Shown here: in pieces, positions 31,434 to 34,011 of the stretch
Position numbering within the stretch: position 1 is the first letter of the stretch
Layout: each line of letters begins with the position of its first letter
Assembly: GCA_040224245.1 (NCBI GenBank)
Contig: JBEGIR010000079.1
Span: 1 to 34,011 of the forward strand
DNA length: 34,011 nucleotides
Source of the DNA: Puniceicoccaceae bacterium
Lineage (GTDB): Bacteria; Verrucomicrobiota; Verrucomicrobiia; Opitutales; JAFGAQ01
Reading direction: 5' to 3'
Made by a program: the position numbers and the translations under genes
The notes under the pieces: generated by a model
Databases searched by the model: none
What the model saw: the letters and a program-made list of their open reading frames with translations, nothing else
What the model was told of the DNA's origin: nothing

Positions 31434-33299
31434 CTATCGGAAAAAGCGGTTGTGCCAGATCGCAATATTCATCATGCCCCAGAGCACATGGTTGTGATTG
31501 TGTTTCATGGTGAGGTGTTCTGCGATCAGGGTATCCACATAGCCGAGATCCATACACTCCTTCAGGATTGGACTCTCGTGCAGCAATTCGATCATGGTGT
31601 CCTTGAGCTGATCGCGCAACAGATTCTTCACGGGTAAACTGTAGCCCTGTTTTCCACGGTACACGATGTTGTTTGGCAAGATGCCCTCGAGCGCCTTGCG
31701 GAAAATGTATTTGGTCGTGGAACCCTTGAGCTTCAGATTGCCTGGCACGGTTGCCATGTATTCCACGAGCGTGTGATCGAGCAGCGGCACGCGAATTTCC
31801 AACGCATTCGCCATGCTCATCTTGTCTACCTTCATCAGCACGCTGTCGGTCATCATGAAGCGCATGTCCGCATAAATCTGCCGATTGATCGGATCTGCCC
31901 CCTCGCTGCGCGCATTGTATTTCCGCAGTGGCGAAAACGGATCGAAGGGAACCTGTGCCTTGAACGCCTCCGAGTACAGGTGCGACTCCAGCTCCGGATT
32001 CGAAAAGAACTGCCAGCGCAGGTGCATGCCCTCTTCCGGCAGTGCAGCCCCTTCCATGAAACGCTTGAGCATGTTGATGGCACCCTTCTTCTGTTTCTGA
32101 TCGGGCAGGCGTGCGGCGAGCTTGAAGAGCACCCCCTCACGCAGCGGACGTGGAATCAGCTTGAGATAGTTTGCAAGGCGCGCGGCTTTGAAGCGGTCGT
32201 ACCCCGCAAACACTTCATCCCCACCCTCCCCACTGAGGCAAACCGTCACATGCTGCTTGGCCTGCTCACAGATCAGCATCAGCGGAATGGACGAGAGATC
32301 GGTCATGGGTTCGTCGAGGTGCCAAAGCGATTTTTCCACACGCTCGCGATTCATCTTTTCGATGATCAGCACCTGATGATCTGTGCCAAACTCATCCGCC
32401 ACAATCTTTGCGTAGTCGAGTTCGCTGAAGGTCTTGTCCTCGTATCCGATTGTGAACGTGCGCAGGCGTCCCGGTACATGGCGCCGCATCATGGCCACGA
32501 TCGCGCTCGAGTCGAGTCCGCCCGACAAAAAGGCCCCCAGAGGCACATCACTGAGCAGGCGCCGCTTGACCGAAGCCTCGATCAACTCGCGCTGGCGCTC
32601 CACGATTTCTTCGATGGGTCGCGGCTCTTCGGGAACATTAAAATGGATATCCCAGTACGGCTCGACCGTCAGATTCCCGTTTTCATAGACCACGTGATGC
32701 CCCGCAGGCACTTTGTGAATACCCGCAAACATGGTATCCGGAGCGGGTACGAACTCAAAACAGAGATAGCGGTAGATGGCCTCGCGATTCACCTCGCGCG
32801 TCAGTCCGGGATATTCCAGCAGGGCCTTGATCTCGGAGGCAAAAAGGAATTTGCCATCACGACAGTAATAGTAGAGCGGCTTGATGCCGATGCGGTCTCG
32901 CGCCATCCAAAAGCGTTTGCGCGCGCGATCCCAAATCGCAAACGCAAACATGCCGTTGAGTTTCTGCAGCAGGTCCATGCCATACTCCTCGTAGCCGTGC
33001 ACGAGGATTTCGGTGTCCGATCCTCCTCGAAACTGGTGCCCCTTTGCGATCAGATCATCCTTGATCTCCTGAAAGTTGTAGATCTCCCCGTTGTAGGTCA
33101 CCATGACGCTGCCATCCTCATTGCCAAGCGGCTGGCGTCCCGCCTCAGACAAATCAATGATGCTCAGACGCCGGTGGCCAAACGACATTCCCTCTTCTAC
33201 ATACACACCGCTCTGATCCGGTCCCCGGTGGTGCAGTGTCTCGGTCATGCGAGCCACGAGTTCGGTATCATTCCAGTTAAATCCACAAATTCCGCACAT
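31434..33299 (-). CDS. asnB: glutamine-hydrolysing asparagine synthetase AsnB
   Basis: The 621-residue protein begins MCGICGFNW, and Cys2 becomes the N-terminal nucleophile of the glutaminase domain, which fixes the start at ATG 33299; the frame is open to 33416, but that would block the nucleophile. Glutaminase landmarks follow: HHRGPDQSG, GHRRLSIIDLSEAGRQP and VTYNGEIYNF. The synthetase domain has the PP-loop GAFLSGGLDSSAIVAMM near residue 260, then VCLSGEGGDEVFAGYDRF and MANALEIRVPLLDH. It transfers ammonia from glutamine to aspartate, or in polysaccharide loci sometimes to a sugar acid or other carboxylate. The downstream acyltransferase and nearby membrane glycosyltransferase genes suggest a role in surface glycan modification, though ordinary asparagine synthesis is possible. 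No Shine-Dalgarno sequence is visible, only an AT-rich tract. Confidence 0.96.
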   Translation of the reverse strand: MCGICGFNWNDTELVARMTETLHHRGPDQSGVYVEEGMSFGHRRLSIIDLSEAGRQPLGNEDGSVMVTYNGEIYNFQEIKDDLIAKGHQFRGGSDTEILVHGYEEYGMDLLQKLNGMFAFAIWDRARKRFWMARDRIGIKPLYYYCRDGKFLFASEIKALLEYPGLTREVNREAIYRYLCFEFVPAPDTMFAGIHKVPAGHHVVYENGNLTVEPYWDIHFNVPEEPRPIEEIVERQRELIEASVKRRLLSDVPLGAFLSGGLDSSAIVAMMRRHVPGRLRTFTIGYEDKTFSELDYAKIVADEFGTDHQVLIIEKMNRERVEKSLWHLDEPMTDLSSIPLMLICEQAKQHVTVCLSGEGGDEVFAGYDRFKAARLANYLKLIPRPLREGVLFKLAARLPDQKQKKGAINMLKRFMEGAALPEEGMHLRWQFFSNPELESHLYSEAFKAQVPFDPFSPLRKYNARSEGADPINRQIYADMRFMMTDSVLMKVDKMSMANALEIRVPLLDHTLVEYMATVPGNLKLKGSTTKYIFRKALEGILPNNIVYRGKQGYSLPVKNLLRDQLKDTMIELLHESPILKECMDLGYVDTLIAEHLTMKHNHNHVLWGMMNIAIWHNRFFR

Positions 33300-33473
33300 A
33301 TAAAAAAACGTTAGCTTCGGCGATCTCAGGCCAGCAACCGGGCACAGCACAACCCATGAAGTCCGCAAAACACCCAAACAATGGAAATCCCTCTGCAAAC
33401 GCAAGAATGAAGCCATGCGCCATGCTCATTCCCCATGACCTAAACTGCCCCCCTCGGATTCCCCCTCACCGCC

Positions 33474-33604
33474 GTAGTCCCGACAAGTCGGGATAAGAAT
33501 TCGGACCCACGTTGCAGTGCGAAAACACGTCCCGTTCACCCACGTTGTCCATGTTCTCCCGAACATGGCTACAAGAAAAGATCCCTCCCCGTAGCCGGAT
33601 TCGG
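33474..33604 (+). repeat. BIME-like unit: type B, inverted type C, type E
   Basis: Type B at 33474-33493, inverted type C at 33549-33572, type E at 33591-33604. The inter-element sequence matches the 115-bp unit at 3439-3832, with the terminal REP swapped to type E. Confidence 0.85.
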
Positions 33605-33662
33605 ACTGCTTCACCTTCCAAAATCATGGAACATTGGACTGACCCTTTTTACATTTCTCAAG

Positions 33663-33690
33663 GAGTGAGGAGCTAGAAGCAAGGAGTCAG
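33663..33690 (-). repeat. heptanucleotide array, inverted, 4 units
   Basis: GGAGTGA, GGAGCTA, GAAGCAA and GGAGTCA, identical to 18537-18564. Compared with that copy, about 23 bases are inserted before the shared sequence that leads into the type-A REP. Confidence 0.75.
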
Positions 33691-33740
33691 GTGTTAAAAA
33701 GTAACAAGGGGCCAGTCTGAGCTCGCGCAACTGGCTGAAG

Positions 33741-33763
33741 GTAGCGGGAGCTTCCAGCTCGCG
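33741..33763 (+). repeat. REP type A
   Basis: A complete GTAG-headed type-A palindrome, preceded by the same GCAACTGGCTGAAG linker as at 18591. Confidence 0.85.
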
Positions 33764-33886
33764 AAAGAGGAATAGTGCCACGGATGCCTAATGCCTGGTG
33801 GCGAATAGCTGGTGGCGAATGGCTGATGGCTCCTGCGGTCCATCCGCTAAGTGAGAAAACGTTGCTTTCCGGCAACTCCGACGCTT

Positions 33887-33989
33887 CGGGATTTTCCCAA
33901 ATCCCGCTACAAAACGAAAATCCATGCATCGGAACAACAACCTCCTGCTTGTTTCGTTTTCGCACCTCCGTAGTCCCGACAAGTCGGGA
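33887..33989. repeat. BIME-like pair: inverted type D and type B
   Basis: Type D (minus, 33887-33910) and type B (plus, 33970-33989) with the conserved inter-element segment. It repeats 30496-30598 almost exactly and is cut by the window end a few bases further on. Confidence 0.85.
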
Positions 33990-34011
33990 TAAGAATTCGG
34001 ACCCAAGTTGG

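Larger units (their letters stand above)
33300..34011. other. gene-free repeat-rich region to the window end
   Basis: Upstream of asnB there is no credible gene. The first 170 bp should include the asnB promoter. The rest holds a B/C/E REP unit, inverted heptamers, a type-A REP and a D/B pair, listed separately. Near 33795-33830 a short imperfect direct repeat (GGTGGCGAAT-like) also occurs. Confidence 0.8.

Noticed and set aside
31773-33314. 513-codon open frame on the plus strand across asnB
   Set aside because: Antisense to a complete, motif-rich AsnB; no domain or ribosome site supports it.

Overview
The window looks like a chromosomal segment from a Gram-negative member of the Verrucomicrobiota, probably an Opitutae relative. 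This is an inference from the mix of genes: Gfo/Idh/MocA oxidoreductases (one with a Tat-type leader), a HEAT-repeat partner, lipoproteins, a PagL-like outer-membrane protein, and a dnaG-rpoD pair whose primase has lost most of its zinc ligands. No rRNA or tRNA gene was seen, so the taxonomy is moderate confidence at best.

Layout. Positions 1-3300 are an AT-rich accessory region. It holds a 3' gene fragment, two small lipoproteins, and a 5'-truncated Rhs gene whose C-terminal tip carries a phospholipase A2-type CxxHDxC motif. The Rhs stop codon overlaps the start of an ankyrin-repeat lipoprotein (ATGA), so the two look like a toxin and its periplasmic immunity protein. Positions 3300-4300 are packed with intergenic repeats. 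Positions 4313-10032 are housekeeping genes on the minus strand (TPR lipoprotein, dnaG, rpoD). Positions 10272-14118 are a minus-strand sugar or polyol catabolic cluster: XRE-cupin regulator, TIM-barrel isomerase, Gfo/Idh dehydrogenase, a small frameshifted gene, and an SDR dehydrogenase. Positions 14337-15079 encode a tiny lipoprotein coupled to a PagL-like lipid A deacylase. Positions 15137-20215 hold a HEAT-repeat secreted protein, a Tat-exported Gfo/Idh protein and a sodium:solute symporter. Positions 21059-23353 hold a DUF3568-like lipoprotein and an unrecognised secreted protein with a (GGGSS)n linker. Positions 23711-33299 are an envelope glycan cluster: a YbhN-like membrane protein, three translationally coupled membrane proteins that look like GT-C glycosyltransferase machinery, a hexapeptide acyltransferase, and AsnB.

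The most striking feature is the intergenic DNA. I count about 33 short elements of at least five sequence types. Each is the tetranucleotide GTAG followed by an imperfect palindrome. That is the architecture of REP sequences mobilised by REP-associated tyrosine transposases (RAYTs). They occur singly, as inverted pairs (BIME-like), as a 115-bp tandem array, and inside a 319-bp tandem duplication that copied the last codons of a neighbouring gene. Between them lie several arrays of a degenerate 7-bp tandem repeat (consensus near TTACTCC) in both orientations. No RAYT gene is in the window, so one or more are predicted elsewhere in the genome.
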